Origin: Neotamlana sedimentorum
GTDB taxonomy: Bacteria; Bacteroidota; Bacteroidia; Flavobacteriales; Flavobacteriaceae
NCBI RefSeq assembly: GCF_000943565.1
Contig: NZ_JTDW01000005.1
Location: 372,001-436,000, forward strand
Reading direction: 5' to 3'
DNA: 64,000 nucleotides
The stretch's first letter is position 1. Each line of letters begins with the position of its first letter. Below, in pieces: positions 45,171 to 54,510 of this stretch. Under the pieces are notes generated by a model, which saw only the letters and a list, made by a program, of their open reading frames with translations, was not told the DNA's origin and did not search any database. Position numbers and translations under genes: made by a program.

Positions 45171-46520
45171 ATGAAAATTATAATTGCTGGTGCAGGTGAA
45201 GTAGGATTTCATTTAGCGAAACTTTTATCGTACGAGTCGCAAGAAATCACCTTAATTGATGTTGACAAAGATAGTTTGGCCTATGCCGATACCCATTTAG
45301 ATATAAAAGTAATTAGGGGAGACGCTACATCTAGAGCCATTTTAAAAGATGCTCGAATTGAAGACTCAGAATTATTTATTGCGGTCACTTCCAGCGAAAC
45401 CACAAATATTACAGCCTGTGTTTTAGCCAAACAATTAGGATCGGACAAAACAATTGCTAGAATTACAAATACAGAATTTATAAAACATAAAGACGAATTA
45501 GGTTTTACTAAACTTGGTATAGACGAACTTATTTCCCCTGAATCTTTAGCAGCCTCTGAAATTGAATTATCTTTAAAACAGTCTTCTTTTACAGATGCTT
45601 ATGAGTTTGAAGAAGGCGCGTTGAAAATGGCTCGCATTGTACTATCTCGTTCCGCTTTATTTGTTGGAAAAACAGTAAAAGAAGCCGCTAAAATTTTCCC
45701 CGAGATTCATTTTGTTCCTATTGCGATTCAACGCTTTGGGGCGCAACATACGTTAATTCCTCGCGGAGACACGGTTTTTCAAAAAGGAGATACCGTTGTT
45801 TTTATTACAACCGAAGATGGTGGTGAAGAATTATGCCGTCTAACTGGAAAAGCTAATAGAGATATTAAAAATGTAATTGTTTTAGGAGGTAGTAGAATTG
45901 GATACAAAACAGCGCGAGAATTAGCAGAAAAAGGTATTAATGTTAAATTATTTGTTGAAAACAAAGAACGAGCATTCGATTTTGCCGACGATTTACCAAA
46001 AGTTTTAGTATTACATGGTGACGGTAAGAATGTTGATTTACTAGAAGAAGAAAACATTAGCGATATGGACGCCTTTATAGCTGTAGGAGAAAACTCTGAA
46101 ACAAATATCATGTCTTGTTTAGTTGCCAAATCTAAAAATGTAAAAAAAACTGTTGCTTTAGTAGAAAACATGGACTATTTTGAATTGTCTCAATCGGTAG
46201 GTATTGGCACTCTAATTAATAAAAAACTATTAGCAGCCAATAATATTTTTAGATACATTCGCAAAGGAGAAGTTGTTGCAATGACTAAACTTAACAATAT
46301 GAATGCTGAGTTACTGGAATTTGAAGTTAAAGCATCTTCTGCTATTTGCAACAAATACATTAAAAAATTAGACTTCCCACGTTCAGCTATTATTGGTGGT
46401 GTTATTCGAGACGGTGTTGGCCAAATAGCTTTAGGAGATTTTAAAATTCGTGAAGGAGACTTAGTGGTAGTTTGTTGTTTATTACAATCAATTAAAGGTG
46501 TTGAAAAATTATTTCGCTAA
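45171..46520 (+). CDS. trkA: Trk potassium uptake regulatory subunit TrkA
   Basis: A 449-residue peripheral membrane protein of two tandem RCK units: TrkA-N (IIAGAGEVGFHLAKLL, NAD/nucleotide site, residues 3-120), TrkA-C, then a second TrkA-N (VIVLGGSRIGYKTAREL, about 233-) and TrkA-C. It binds nucleotides and gates TrkH. It is 9 bases before trkH, one operon. Confidence 0.95.
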   Translation: MKIIIAGAGEVGFHLAKLLSYESQEITLIDVDKDSLAYADTHLDIKVIRGDATSRAILKDARIEDSELFIAVTSSETTNITACVLAKQLGSDKTIARITNTEFIKHKDELGFTKLGIDELISPESLAASEIELSLKQSSFTDAYEFEEGALKMARIVLSRSALFVGKTVKEAAKIFPEIHFVPIAIQRFGAQHTLIPRGDTVFQKGDTVVFITTEDGGEELCRLTGKANRDIKNVIVLGGSRIGYKTARELAEKGINVKLFVENKERAFDFADDLPKVLVLHGDGKNVDLLEEENISDMDAFIAVGENSETNIMSCLVAKSKNVKKTVALVENMDYFELSQSVGIGTLINKKLLAANNIFRYIRKGEVVAMTKLNNMNAELLEFEVKASSAICNKYIKKLDFPRSAIIGGVIRDGVGQIALGDFKIREGDLVVVCCLLQSIKGVEKLFR

Positions 46521-46529
46521 ATCCAAAAA

Positions 46530-48023
46530 ATGAAACTTAATTACAAAATCATTTTTTATTTTTTAGGATCACTATTATTATTTAATGGTGGTTTTATGCT
46601 AATTTCAACATTGATAAGCCTTATTTATAAAGATGGTGTTACTTTAGATCTTTTAATTTCTAGTATTGCCAACCTAATTTTAGGAATAATTGTTATGTTT
46701 TTTACGAGAAAACATACCAAGGAGATAAATAAAAGAGAAGGTTATATTGTCGTAACTTTTGGCTGGATAATTATGTCGCTATCTGGAGCTATTCCTTATG
46801 TACTAACCGGAAGTATTCCTAATTTCAGCAATGCTTTTTTCGAAACTATGTCGGGTTATACCACAACAGGAGCTTCCATTTTAAACGATATTGAGGCTGT
46901 TCCTAAAGGGGTGTTATTTTGGCGTAGTTTAACCCACTGGATTGGCGGTATGGGAATTATTGTTCTTGCTATTGCTATTTTACCTCTATTAGGAATTGGT
47001 GGTATGCAACTTTTTGCAGCCGAAGCTCCCGGACCAAGTGCCGATAAGTTACACCCAAGAATAACCGATACTGCTAAACGCCTATGGCTAATTTATTTTG
47101 GCTATACAGCCGCCGAAACTTTGTTTTTAAGTTTAGCAGGCATGTCGTTTTTCGATGCTATAAACCATGCGCTTTGTACACTTTCAACGGGTGGATTCTC
47201 AACAAAAAATGCTAGTGTTGCATATTGGAATGACCAACCTATTATACAGTACATTATTATTCTATTTATGTTTTTGGCGGGTACTAATTTTGTTTTAAGC
47301 TACTTCGCATTTAAAGGAAAAGTACAAAAAGCTATTCAAGATGAAGAATTTAAGCTTTATTTTAAGTTTATTTTAATTTTTACACTCATAGCTTCTATTA
47401 TAATTTATTTTAACGCCGATTTAGGAGATTCATCTATTAATCATCCTATGGTTTGGGGCAAAGCAGAAAGTGTTTTTAGACATGCATTATTTCAAGTTAT
47501 TAGCGTAATCACAACCACGGGCTTTGTGTCTGCAGATTACACTTTATGGACGCCTTTTTTAATGGTATTCTTCTTTGGAATTATGTTTCTTGGGGGCTCG
47601 GCAGGTAGTACTTCTGGGGGGGTAAAAGTAGTTCGCCATTTAATTCTAATAAAAAATGGCTTTTTAGAATTTAAACGTGCATTGCATCCTAATGCTATTA
47701 TTCCTGTTAGATATAATAAAAAAGCTATTGAAGGAGGTATCGTATTTAATATTTTAGGCTTCTTTATACTATATATGCTATCTTTTATTATTGGAGCATT
47801 GGTGTTTTCAATGTTTGGTATAGACTATGAATCAGCAATCGGCTTAGCGGCTTCTACTTTAGGAAATGTAGGACCCGCACTTGGCAATTTTGGTCCTGTG
47901 AATAATTATGCAGCATTACCAGATTTAGCACAATGGTGGGCATCGTTTTTAATGCTTATTGGACGTTTAGAATTATTTACAGTACTGATTTTATTAACAC
48001 CTTTTTTCTGGAGAAATCGCTAA
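46530..48023 (+). CDS. trkH: Trk potassium uptake channel TrkH
   Basis: A 497-residue K+ translocating membrane subunit with four pore-like repeats. Filter segments include SGYTTTGAS, LSTGGFSTKN, TTTGFVSADY and a last one at AASTLGNVGPALG. About ten transmembrane segments. With TrkA it imports K+ in an NAD/ATP-dependent way and acts in osmotic balance. Its stop lies 17 bases from the convergent histidine kinase gene. Confidence 0.95.
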   Translation: MKLNYKIIFYFLGSLLLFNGGFMLISTLISLIYKDGVTLDLLISSIANLILGIIVMFFTRKHTKEINKREGYIVVTFGWIIMSLSGAIPYVLTGSIPNFSNAFFETMSGYTTTGASILNDIEAVPKGVLFWRSLTHWIGGMGIIVLAIAILPLLGIGGMQLFAAEAPGPSADKLHPRITDTAKRLWLIYFGYTAAETLFLSLAGMSFFDAINHALCTLSTGGFSTKNASVAYWNDQPIIQYIIILFMFLAGTNFVLSYFAFKGKVQKAIQDEEFKLYFKFILIFTLIASIIIYFNADLGDSSINHPMVWGKAESVFRHALFQVISVITTTGFVSADYTLWTPFLMVFFFGIMFLGGSAGSTSGGVKVVRHLILIKNGFLEFKRALHPNAIIPVRYNKKAIEGGIVFNILGFFILYMLSFIIGALVFSMFGIDYESAIGLAASTLGNVGPALGNFGPVNNYAALPDLAQWWASFLMLIGRLELFTVLILLTPFFWRNR

Positions 48024-48040
48024 ATTATTAATTGCAATTA

Positions 48041-49150
48041 CTAACCCAGTACTTTTGCATTTTTAAAATGTACAATAAATGTTGAACCTACATTAACCTC
48101 GCTTTCAACAGATACCTTACCTCCCATTGATTCGATATGACTTTTGGTAATAAACAAACCTATTCCTGTGGCATCTTTATGTTTATGAAAAGTTTTATAC
48201 ATATGAAAAAGCTTGTTACCAAACTTAATTAAATCAATACCCAACCCGTTGTCTTTTACCATAAAAACCACATATTCATCCTCTTCTCTACTCGATAACG
48301 TTATTTTTAACTTTCTATCTAGTGAAGCATATTTTATAGCATTGGTTAAAAAATTCAGTATAACACTATCTAAGTATGCAGGAATCCCTTTAATATATAA
48401 AGTTTTATCTATATTGTTTTGTATACTACAATCTATATTTTTTGCTAAGGCACTTACATTATAAATAGCTTGTTCAACATAATCATTTAAATTTAATGCT
48501 TCAATTTGATCTTTAACTACGCTTCTAATTTTAGCTACTTCGGTTAAATGTGATACGGTTTGACTTAAATTAATTACCGATCCTTTTAGCAAATAAAAAT
48601 CGTCATCTTGAGTAAGTTGATGCTTGTCTTCTTCAAGAAAACTAATTAAGGTATTTAAATTCGAGGCATGCGTTTTTAAATTGTGTGTAATAATATCCGC
48701 AAAATTGGAAAGTCGTTCGTTTTGCTCTTTAACAACTTCAAGCATCGCTTCTAACTTTCCTTTATCGGCCATTCTATCAGTAATATCTTCAATTTGAGAT
48801 ATAAAGTAAAGCGGTTTTCCTGCCTCGTTTCTTACTAAAGACACACATAAACTTGCCCAAATAATTTGTCCGTTTTTATGGAAATACCGTTTATCCATTT
48901 GATAATTTTCAATAACCCCATCCAATAGTTCTTTCATATAACTAAGATCGGCAACTAAATCATTTTTATGTGTGATTTGTTTAAAGTTCATGCCATACAA
49001 TTCATCCTCTGTATAACCCAATGCATTCAAAACGCTTGTATTCACTTTAATCAATTCTCCTTTTAATCCAACAACAGCAATACCACCTTTAGCATAATTA
49101 AAAATATTTTCAAAAAGCGTATCTTTTAAACGATCTATTCCTCTTATCAT
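48041..49150 (-). CDS. PAS-domain sensor histidine kinase (soluble)
   Basis: A 369-residue kinase without signal peptide or membrane segment, so a cytosolic sensor. Residues 1-130 are a PAS-PAC domain (NIFNYAKGGIAVVGLKGELIKVN, LYFISQIEDITDR), then a dimerisation helix with the phospho-accepting His in IITHNLKTHASNL, and an HATPase domain with N box (FLTNAIKYA), G1 (KDNGLGIDL) and G2 (GIGLFITK). No response regulator is adjacent, so its partner is unknown. Monocistronic, convergent with trkH. Confidence 0.9.
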   Translation of the reverse strand: MIRGIDRLKDTLFENIFNYAKGGIAVVGLKGELIKVNTSVLNALGYTEDELYGMNFKQITHKNDLVADLSYMKELLDGVIENYQMDKRYFHKNGQIIWASLCVSLVRNEAGKPLYFISQIEDITDRMADKGKLEAMLEVVKEQNERLSNFADIITHNLKTHASNLNTLISFLEEDKHQLTQDDDFYLLKGSVINLSQTVSHLTEVAKIRSVVKDQIEALNLNDYVEQAIYNVSALAKNIDCSIQNNIDKTLYIKGIPAYLDSVILNFLTNAIKYASLDRKLKITLSSREEDEYVVFMVKDNGLGIDLIKFGNKLFHMYKTFHKHKDATGIGLFITKSHIESMGGKVSVESEVNVGSTFIVHFKNAKVLG

Positions 49151-49253
49151 AATTACTAAAAATAGCCATTTTTTGAAAAATTAACAACATTATTGTAAGA
49201 TTTTTACATCAAAAAAAATAAATAGTTTTAACTATTCATAAATAAAATATGTT

Positions 49254-49261
49254 TATATTTG
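49254..49261 (+). promoter_or_regulatory. -7 element (TATATTTG) of rpsO
   Basis: TATATTTG followed by CC, 53 bases before the rpsO ATG. Confidence 0.6.
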
Positions 49262-49314
49262 CCGCTTGAAAGAAAACCTTTCATATACATAAAAATCATT
49301 TTAAAAATATTAGC

Positions 49315-49584
49315 ATGTATTTAACTAAAGAAGTCAAAGAAGAAATCTTCGTAAAACACGGTAAAGGGAAAAACGATACGGGTTCTGCAGAAGGTCAAAT
49401 CGCGTTATTTACGCACAGAATTAATCACTTAACAGAACACTTAAAGAAGAATCGTAAAGATTATAACACCGAGCGTTCTTTAGTAAAATTAGTAGGTAAG
49501 CGTCGCGCTTTACTAGATTATTTAACGAAGAAAGATATTTTAAGATATCGTGCTATAGTTAAAGAATTAGGTTTAAGAAAATAA
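49315..49584 (+). CDS. rpsO: 30S ribosomal protein S15
   Basis: An 89-residue S15 (GSAEGQIALFTHRINHLTEHLK..., LVGKRRALLDYLTKKD). It binds 16S rRNA early in 30S assembly and forms bridge B4. It is followed by a terminator hairpin and then by pnp, the standard rpsO-pnp order, in which pnp is partly expressed by read-through in other bacteria. Confidence 0.98.
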   Translation: MYLTKEVKEEIFVKHGKGKNDTGSAEGQIALFTHRINHLTEHLKKNRKDYNTERSLVKLVGKRRALLDYLTKKDILRYRAIVKELGLRK

Positions 49585-49588
49585 TTTA

Positions 49589-49613
49589 AAAGAGGCTTCG
49601 CGCCTCTTTTTTT
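49589..49613 (+). terminator. Intrinsic terminator of rpsO
   Basis: AGAGGC-TTCGC-GCCTCT followed by seven T, 5 bases after the stop. It probably limits read-through into pnp. Confidence 0.85.
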
Positions 49614-49626
49614 AATTTATATATAC

Positions 49627-49643
49627 ACTCGCTTCGGTCGAGT
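49627..49643 (+). other. Small GC-rich hairpin in the rpsO-pnp spacer
   Basis: ACTCG-CTTCGGT-CGAGT, followed by AT-rich sequence. It could be a processing site for the rpsO-pnp transcript; PNPase mRNA is controlled by leader cleavage in E. coli, but an equivalent here is not shown. Confidence 0.4.
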
Positions 49644-49768
49644 ATAATCACCGAAATTGAAGAAGCTTTACAGTTTTTCATTGGTCGACAACAACTACAT
49701 AACAACACAACGACCATTGTTTAACATGTTTCAAGCACAAATTTGCTTGAAATAAGAATTAAAATTTT

Positions 49769-52018
49769 ATGATTCCACAAACATTTAAAGAGGTTATAGA
49801 CCTTGGTGACGGTAGAGAAATTTCTATCGAAACCGGAAAATTAGCAAAACAAGCGCATGGTAGCGTTGTTGTGCAATCTGGAAAATGTATGTTATTATGT
49901 ACAGTTGTTTCCAATTACAAACAAGCAGATGTTGATTTTTTACCATTAACGGTAGATTATCGTGAAAAATTTGCGGCTGCGGGTAGATACCCTGGTGGTT
50001 TCTTTAAAAGAGAAGCAAGACCTAGTGATGGTGAGGTCTTAACAATGCGTTTAGTAGACCGCGTTTTACGCCCGTTGTTCCCAAAAGATTACCATTCTGA
50101 AACTCAGGTAATGATTCAGTTAATGTCTCACGACCCAGAAGTTATGCCAGATGCTATGGCAGGTTTAGCTGCATCTGCTGCTATTCAACTATCAGATTTC
50201 CCATTTGAATGCCCAATTTCTGAAGTAAGAGTTGGTCGTATCAACGGTGAATTCATTATTAATCCTTCTTTTTCTCAATTAGAAGAAAGTGACATCGATA
50301 TGGTTATTGGTGCTTCTGCCGATTCTGTTATGATGGTTGAAGGTGAAATGGATGAGATTTCAGAAGAAGAAATGACTGAAGCCATTAAATTTGCTCACGA
50401 AGCTATTAAAGTACAATGTGAAGCACAAGTAAAATTAGCTGAAGCTTTCGGAAAAAAAGAAGTTCGTGAATACGAACCAGAAAGAGAAGATGAAGAATTA
50501 GCTAAGAAAATACACGATATGGCATACGATAAAGTGTATGCTGTTGCTAAAGCAGGATCATCTAAACACGAAAGAGGTGCTGCATTTGCAGAAATTAAAG
50601 AAGAAATTATCGCTAGTTTTTCTGAAGAAGAAGTTGAAGATTACGGCGGATTAATTTCTAAATACTACTCGAAAGCAGAAAAAGCAGCTGTACGAGATTT
50701 AACACTAAATGAAGGTTTGCGTTTAGATGGACGTAAAACTACTGATATTAGACCAATTTGGTGTGAAGTAGATTATTTACCATCTACACACGGTTCTTCA
50801 ATATTTACTCGTGGAGAAACTCAAGCTTTAGCTACAGTTACCCTAGGTACAAGTAGAGAAGCAAACCAAATAGATATGCCATCATATGAAGGTGAAGAGC
50901 GCTTTTATTTACACTACAACTTCCCTCCTTTCTCAACTGGTGAAGCACGACCAATTCGTGGCACTTCTCGTCGTGAAGTAGGACATGGTAACTTAGCACA
51001 ACGTGCCTTAAAAGGCATGGTTCCTGAAGATTGCCCATATACAGTACGTGTGGTTTCAGAGATATTAGAATCTAACGGTTCTTCTTCTATGGCAACTGTT
51101 TGTGCAGGTACAATGGCCATGATGGATGCTGGTGTACAGCTTAAAAAACCAGTTTCTGGTATTGCCATGGGATTAATCTCTGATGCAGATTCTGGAAAAT
51201 ACGCGGTATTATCTGATATTTTAGGTGATGAAGATCACTTAGGAGATATGGATTTTAAAGTAACAGGAACTGCCGATGGTATTACGGCTTGCCAAATGGA
51301 TATTAAAGTTAAAGGATTATCGTACGAAATTCTTGTAAATGCTTTAAAACAAGCGCGTGATGGTCGTTTACATATTTTAGGTAAAATTACTGATACTATT
51401 GATACTCCAAATTCTAAAGTTAAGGAACACGCACCAACAATGATTACAAGACGTATTCCTAACGAATTTATTGGTGCCTTAATTGGTCCTGGAGGTAAAA
51501 ACATTCAGGAATTACAAAAAGAAACAGAAACTACTATTGTAATTAATGAAGATCCTGTAACAGAAGAAGGTATTGTTGAAGTTTTAGGTGTAGGACCTAA
51601 AGGTATTGAGGCTGTACTTGCTCGTATTGAAGCGATGTTATTTAAACCAGAAATTGGTAGTATTTACGAAGTTAAAGTAATTAAAATGTTAGATTTTGGT
51701 GCGGTAGTAGAATATACTGAAGCTCCTGGAAACGAAGTTTTATTACACGTAAGCGAATTAGCTTGGGAACGTACTGAAAACGTAACCGATGTTGTAAACA
51801 TGGGCGATGTTTTTGATGTAAAATACTTTGGTATTGACCCAAGAACACGTAAAGAAAAAGTATCTCGTAAAGCTATTTTACCTAAACCAGAAGGTTGGGA
51901 AGAAAGGCCAAAACGCGATAACAACCGCAGTAGAGATAATAATCGTGGACGCGATAACCGAAATAAAGGTAACAGAAGAGACGATAGAAAACCTAGAGAA
52001 AATAGGAGCGAAGATTAA
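49769..52018 (+). CDS. pnp: Polyribonucleotide nucleotidyltransferase (PNPase)
   Basis: A 749-residue 3'-5' phosphorolytic exoribonuclease: two RNase PH-like domains (residues about 10-215 and 315-540), an alpha-helical domain between, KH domain ([17 protein letters not shown]) and S1 domain (about 615-690). The C-terminal tail is Arg/Asn/Asp-rich ([16 protein letters not shown]), a disordered RNA- or partner-binding extension. It degrades mRNA in the degradosome. A terminator follows. Confidence 0.97.
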   Translation: MIPQTFKEVIDLGDGREISIETGKLAKQAHGSVVVQSGKCMLLCTVVSNYKQADVDFLPLTVDYREKFAAAGRYPGGFFKREARPSDGEVLTMRLVDRVLRPLFPKDYHSETQVMIQLMSHDPEVMPDAMAGLAASAAIQLSDFPFECPISEVRVGRINGEFIINPSFSQLEESDIDMVIGASADSVMMVEGEMDEISEEEMTEAIKFAHEAIKVQCEAQVKLAEAFGKKEVREYEPEREDEELAKKIHDMAYDKVYAVAKAGSSKHERGAAFAEIKEEIIASFSEEEVEDYGGLISKYYSKAEKAAVRDLTLNEGLRLDGRKTTDIRPIWCEVDYLPSTHGSSIFTRGETQALATVTLGTSREANQIDMPSYEGEERFYLHYNFPPFSTGEARPIRGTSRREVGHGNLAQRALKGMVPEDCPYTVRVVSEILESNGSSSMATVCAGTMAMMDAGVQLKKPVSGIAMGLISDADSGKYAVLSDILGDEDHLGDMDFKVTGTADGITACQMDIKVKGLSYEILVNALKQARDGRLHILGKITDTIDTPNSKVKEHAPTMITRRIPNEFIGALIGPGGKNIQELQKETETTIVINEDPVTEEGIVEVLGVGPKGIEAVLARIEAMLFKPEIGSIYEVKVIKMLDFGAVVEYTEAPGNEVLLHVSELAWERTENVTDVVNMGDVFDVKYFGIDPRTRKEKVSRKAILPKPEGWEERPKRDNNRSRDNNRGRDNRNKGNRRDDRKPRENRSED

Positions 52019-52044
52019 GCTCTATTTTAAATCTCAATAAATTA

Positions 52045-52077
52045 AACCTCAATATATTATATATTGAGGTTTTTTTA
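52045..52077 (+). terminator. Intrinsic terminator of pnp
   Basis: AAACCTCAATAT/ATATTGAGGTTT, 5-base loop, seven T. Confidence 0.87.
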
Positions 52078-52079
52078 TC

Positions 52080-52432
52080 TAAGTATTTATTTCTAAATAT
52101 TCTATTCCACTTTCTGTGCTTGTTGCTTTAAAACTTCAATATCATTAAACAACTAATGTTTTAAAAAAACATCATTTATATATAATTCTAAATGTTATAA
52201 ACTGTAAATCTTTATCTAAATGCTTTCTATTAATTTATAATGGATTTATAATTGATAAATTGAGTAAGGACACCTATTATTTAAAGACTTTCCATTTAAC
52301 TATAAGAATCCGATGTGTTAAAAAGACTTAGAATAAAATAATGCCCTATATTTTAAAAAAAGAAACATAAAAGCTTGTGTTTGGTTTTATATGAGTAAAA
52401 TCTAATTTCCAATTTACATTACACTAAGGAAC
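52080..52432. other. Gene-poor AT-rich gap between pnp and yajC
   Basis: About 350 bases with no plausible gene, promoter or strong hairpin. The only coding-like trace is a 16-codon minus-strand frame (52102-52152) that reads LFNDIEVLKQQAQKVE and then stops, which looks like the remnant of a protein end. The gap lies where other flavobacteria, as I recall, carry rpoD behind pnp. It may be a deletion or rearrangement scar. Confidence 0.5.
52102..52152 (-). pseudogene. Possible remnant of a gene's 3' end
   Basis: Sixteen codons ending in TAG, directly preceded by another TAG in frame. The residues LFNDIEVLKQQAQKVE have the look of a helical protein tail. It is too short to assign and may be chance. 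Confidence 0.2.
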
Positions 52433-52457
52433 AAAAAAACCTCCTATTTTAGGAGGC
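52433..52457 (-). terminator. Intrinsic terminator of the nusB-DUF1573-yajC genes
   Basis: Minus strand CCTCCT/AGGAGG stem, 5-base loop, seven T, 27 bases after the yajC stop. Confidence 0.86.
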
Positions 52458-52483
52458 TTTAAAAACTATTTACGTCTTTTTAA

Positions 52484-52780
52484 TTATTTTTTATCTGCTA
52501 CTGAAGTATTAAGTTTCATACTCATTTCCATAGAAATAGCCGATCTATCGAACTTTAATTTACCAGCTAAAGTTTCAATAACACAAGAGTTATCTTTATC
52601 GTTTAACTCGGCAATTTTACCGTGCAATCCACTTTTGGTTATTACTTTATCGCCTCGTTTTAATTCGGCTGCAAATTTCTTTTCTTTTTTTGCGCGTTTC
52701 ATTTGCGGTGCAATCATAAAAAAATACACCACTACAAACATTAATGCAAAAGGTAGTAAACTACTTAAACCTTCTCCCAT
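52484..52780 (-). CDS. yajC: Preprotein translocase subunit YajC
   Basis: A 98-residue inner-membrane protein: one transmembrane segment at the start (LPFALMFVVVYFFMIAPQMKRAKKEKKF) and a cytosolic domain (GDKVITKSGLHGKIAEL). It belongs to the SecDF-YajC complex that aids late steps of Sec export. It lies 13 bases after the DUF1573 gene, in a leftward group with nusB. Confidence 0.95.
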   Translation of the reverse strand: MGEGLSSLLPFALMFVVVYFFMIAPQMKRAKKEKKFAAELKRGDKVITKSGLHGKIAELNDKDNSCVIETLAGKLKFDRSAISMEMSMKLNTSVADKK

Positions 52781-52793
52781 TTTTTATATTTAA

Positions 52794-53273
52794 TTAGTGT
52801 GCTGCTGGAGCGTTAGTTACTTTATTTGGATCTGGTTTTACAAAAGCCATAATTTTTACAGTTTCTTTACCCTTTTCAGTATTTGCTGAAACCGTAATGG
52901 TTTTAGTTACTTTGTTAGATCCGCTACCATTAAACTTAACAGTAAACTCACCTTCTGCACCAGGAGCTAAAGGTTCTCTACTCCAGTTTTGAGGAACTGT
53001 ACACCCACATGAACTTTTAATATCTGTAATTACTAAAGGTGCATCACCCGCGTTTTTATACTTAAACACCGTTTCAACTGCTGTTCTAGACTCTATTTCT
53101 CCAAAATCATGTTCCGTTTTTTCAAACTCAATTACTGGAAATTTTGATGCTACGGCATCTCTTTCAGCTGCAGCTGCAATATTACTTTCGTCAATTTTTT
53201 TTGCTGCATTGTCCTTACAAGATGTAAAGGCTAACATGGCAAATGCCGCTAAGCCTAAGATAATTTTTTTCAT
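52794..53273 (-). CDS. DUF1573 domain lipoprotein
   Basis: A 159-residue protein with a lipoprotein signal peptide (FTSC, lipidated Cys19) and one DUF1573 domain, an immunoglobulin-like fold (HDFGEIESRTAVETVFKYKNAGDAPLVITDIKSSCGC). Widespread in Bacteroidota; function unknown. The nusB-DUF1573-yajC order is a common flavobacterial cluster. Surface- or periplasm-facing location is inferred. Confidence 0.88.
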   Translation of the reverse strand: MKKIILGLAAFAMLAFTSCKDNAAKKIDESNIAAAAERDAVASKFPVIEFEKTEHDFGEIESRTAVETVFKYKNAGDAPLVITDIKSSCGCTVPQNWSREPLAPGAEGEFTVKFNGSGSNKVTKTITVSANTEKGKETVKIMAFVKPDPNKVTNAPAAH

Positions 53274-53361
53274 AATAAAAAATAAAATTTTATAAATTTG
53301 GTTCGTAAAAATAGTAATTATTTGGGCGATTAAAAATTTTTTGTAAAGTTCTTAACACTCT

Positions 53362-54306
53362 TTAAAGCAAGCCTCGGCCTACTTTTTGTAATTTTCCTGT
53401 TGCTTCATATTCTTTTACCAACTTATCTAAAATACCATTAATAAAAATGCTACTTTTTGGTGTACTATATTCCTTCGATATTTCGAGATATTCGTTAATA
53501 GTAACTTTTACTGGTATAGATGAAAAATGATTAACCTCGCAAATCGCCATTTGTAGCAATATATAATCTACATTGGCAATTCTATCGGTATCCCAATTTT
53601 TGGTTTTCCCTTCAATTTCAGTATTTAAACTGGTTCGATTTAATAAAGTTTTTCTAAACAATTCGATTGCAAATTGTTTATCGTCTATATCTTTATATAA
53701 TTTCGGAGTAAAGTGTTGCCCAGAACCACTAGGTTTTACTTTTCTTAAAAGCTTTAAAATAGTAGTATTTACAATTGGTAAATCGTCTAACCAAGTAAGG
53801 TTTTTATCTTCGATATAATCGTATAACTTTTCGTTAGGCGCTACAATTTCTTTAAAAACATCAACAATAAAATCTTTATCCTCTTTAAAATCGGAGGTTC
53901 TTGTTTTCATGTAATCTTTATACAAACTACTCGATGTAATGGCTTTAAAAATAACATCGACGTATTCGCTGTCGAGCTCCCAATTATCAATTTTTCTATT
54001 TTCAAGAGCATCACGCAGCGCTTCGCTTTCGCAAAGAATGCTTAAAACTTGATTATTCACAAACTTTCGATTAGGATCCTTATCTTCTTTTGTGGCAAGA
54101 TGTTTTTGTTGCTTTTTTACAATATCGCTAGCTGCTCTTTTTTGCACTTCAATGAGTAAGGACAGCATTAAAAGGTATAAATTTTGGATGTTTTCTATGC
54201 TAAATAGCAGAAATTTTTGGTCTTTACTAAAATCGTCACTTTCTGAACCTTTAAAAGCATAAAGGCCTTGCATGACTTTAATGCGAATGTGTCTTCTATT
54301 AAGCAT
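53362..54306 (-). CDS. nusB: Transcription antitermination factor NusB, long form
   Basis: A 314-residue NusB, more than twice the length of E. coli NusB. The canonical NusB domain is in the C-terminal half (KNWDTDRIANVDYILLQMAICEVNHFSSIPVKVTINEYLEISKEYSTPKSSIFINGILDKL); the N-terminal half is an alpha-helical extension that starts with a second NusB-like piece (LNRRHIRIKVMQGLYAFK). This form is usual in Bacteroidota. It acts with NusE in rRNA antitermination. First gene of the nusB-DUF1573-yajC group. Confidence 0.93.
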   Translation of the reverse strand: MLNRRHIRIKVMQGLYAFKGSESDDFSKDQKFLLFSIENIQNLYLLMLSLLIEVQKRAASDIVKKQQKHLATKEDKDPNRKFVNNQVLSILCESEALRDALENRKIDNWELDSEYVDVIFKAITSSSLYKDYMKTRTSDFKEDKDFIVDVFKEIVAPNEKLYDYIEDKNLTWLDDLPIVNTTILKLLRKVKPSGSGQHFTPKLYKDIDDKQFAIELFRKTLLNRTSLNTEIEGKTKNWDTDRIANVDYILLQMAICEVNHFSSIPVKVTINEYLEISKEYSTPKSSIFINGILDKLVKEYEATGKLQKVGRGLL

Positions 54307-54480
54307 AATTACAAAGAACTTTTATAAAACAAATATGTCGTTTAAAAAATTTTACGCTGCAAAAGTAATACTATATTTAATAACTTCTCATGTTTATTTT
54401 TAAATAATTATTACAAATTAATTAAGCAATGTTTAACAATTCAATTACGCCAGTATTCCGTGTAATTATCATTAATAAAC

Positions 54481-54488
54481 TATATTTG
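54481..54488 (+). promoter_or_regulatory. -7 element (TATATTTG) of the ABC exporter gene
   Basis: TATATTTG followed by C, 22 bases before the ATG. Confidence 0.6.
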
Positions 54489-54510
54489 CGTTTCTACTTT
54501 TTATAATTAC

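Noticed and set aside
51828-52040. Second plus-strand ORF at the end of pnp
   Set aside because: It is the +1/+2 shadow of the repetitive Arg/Asn/Asp tail of PNPase and has no independent signals.
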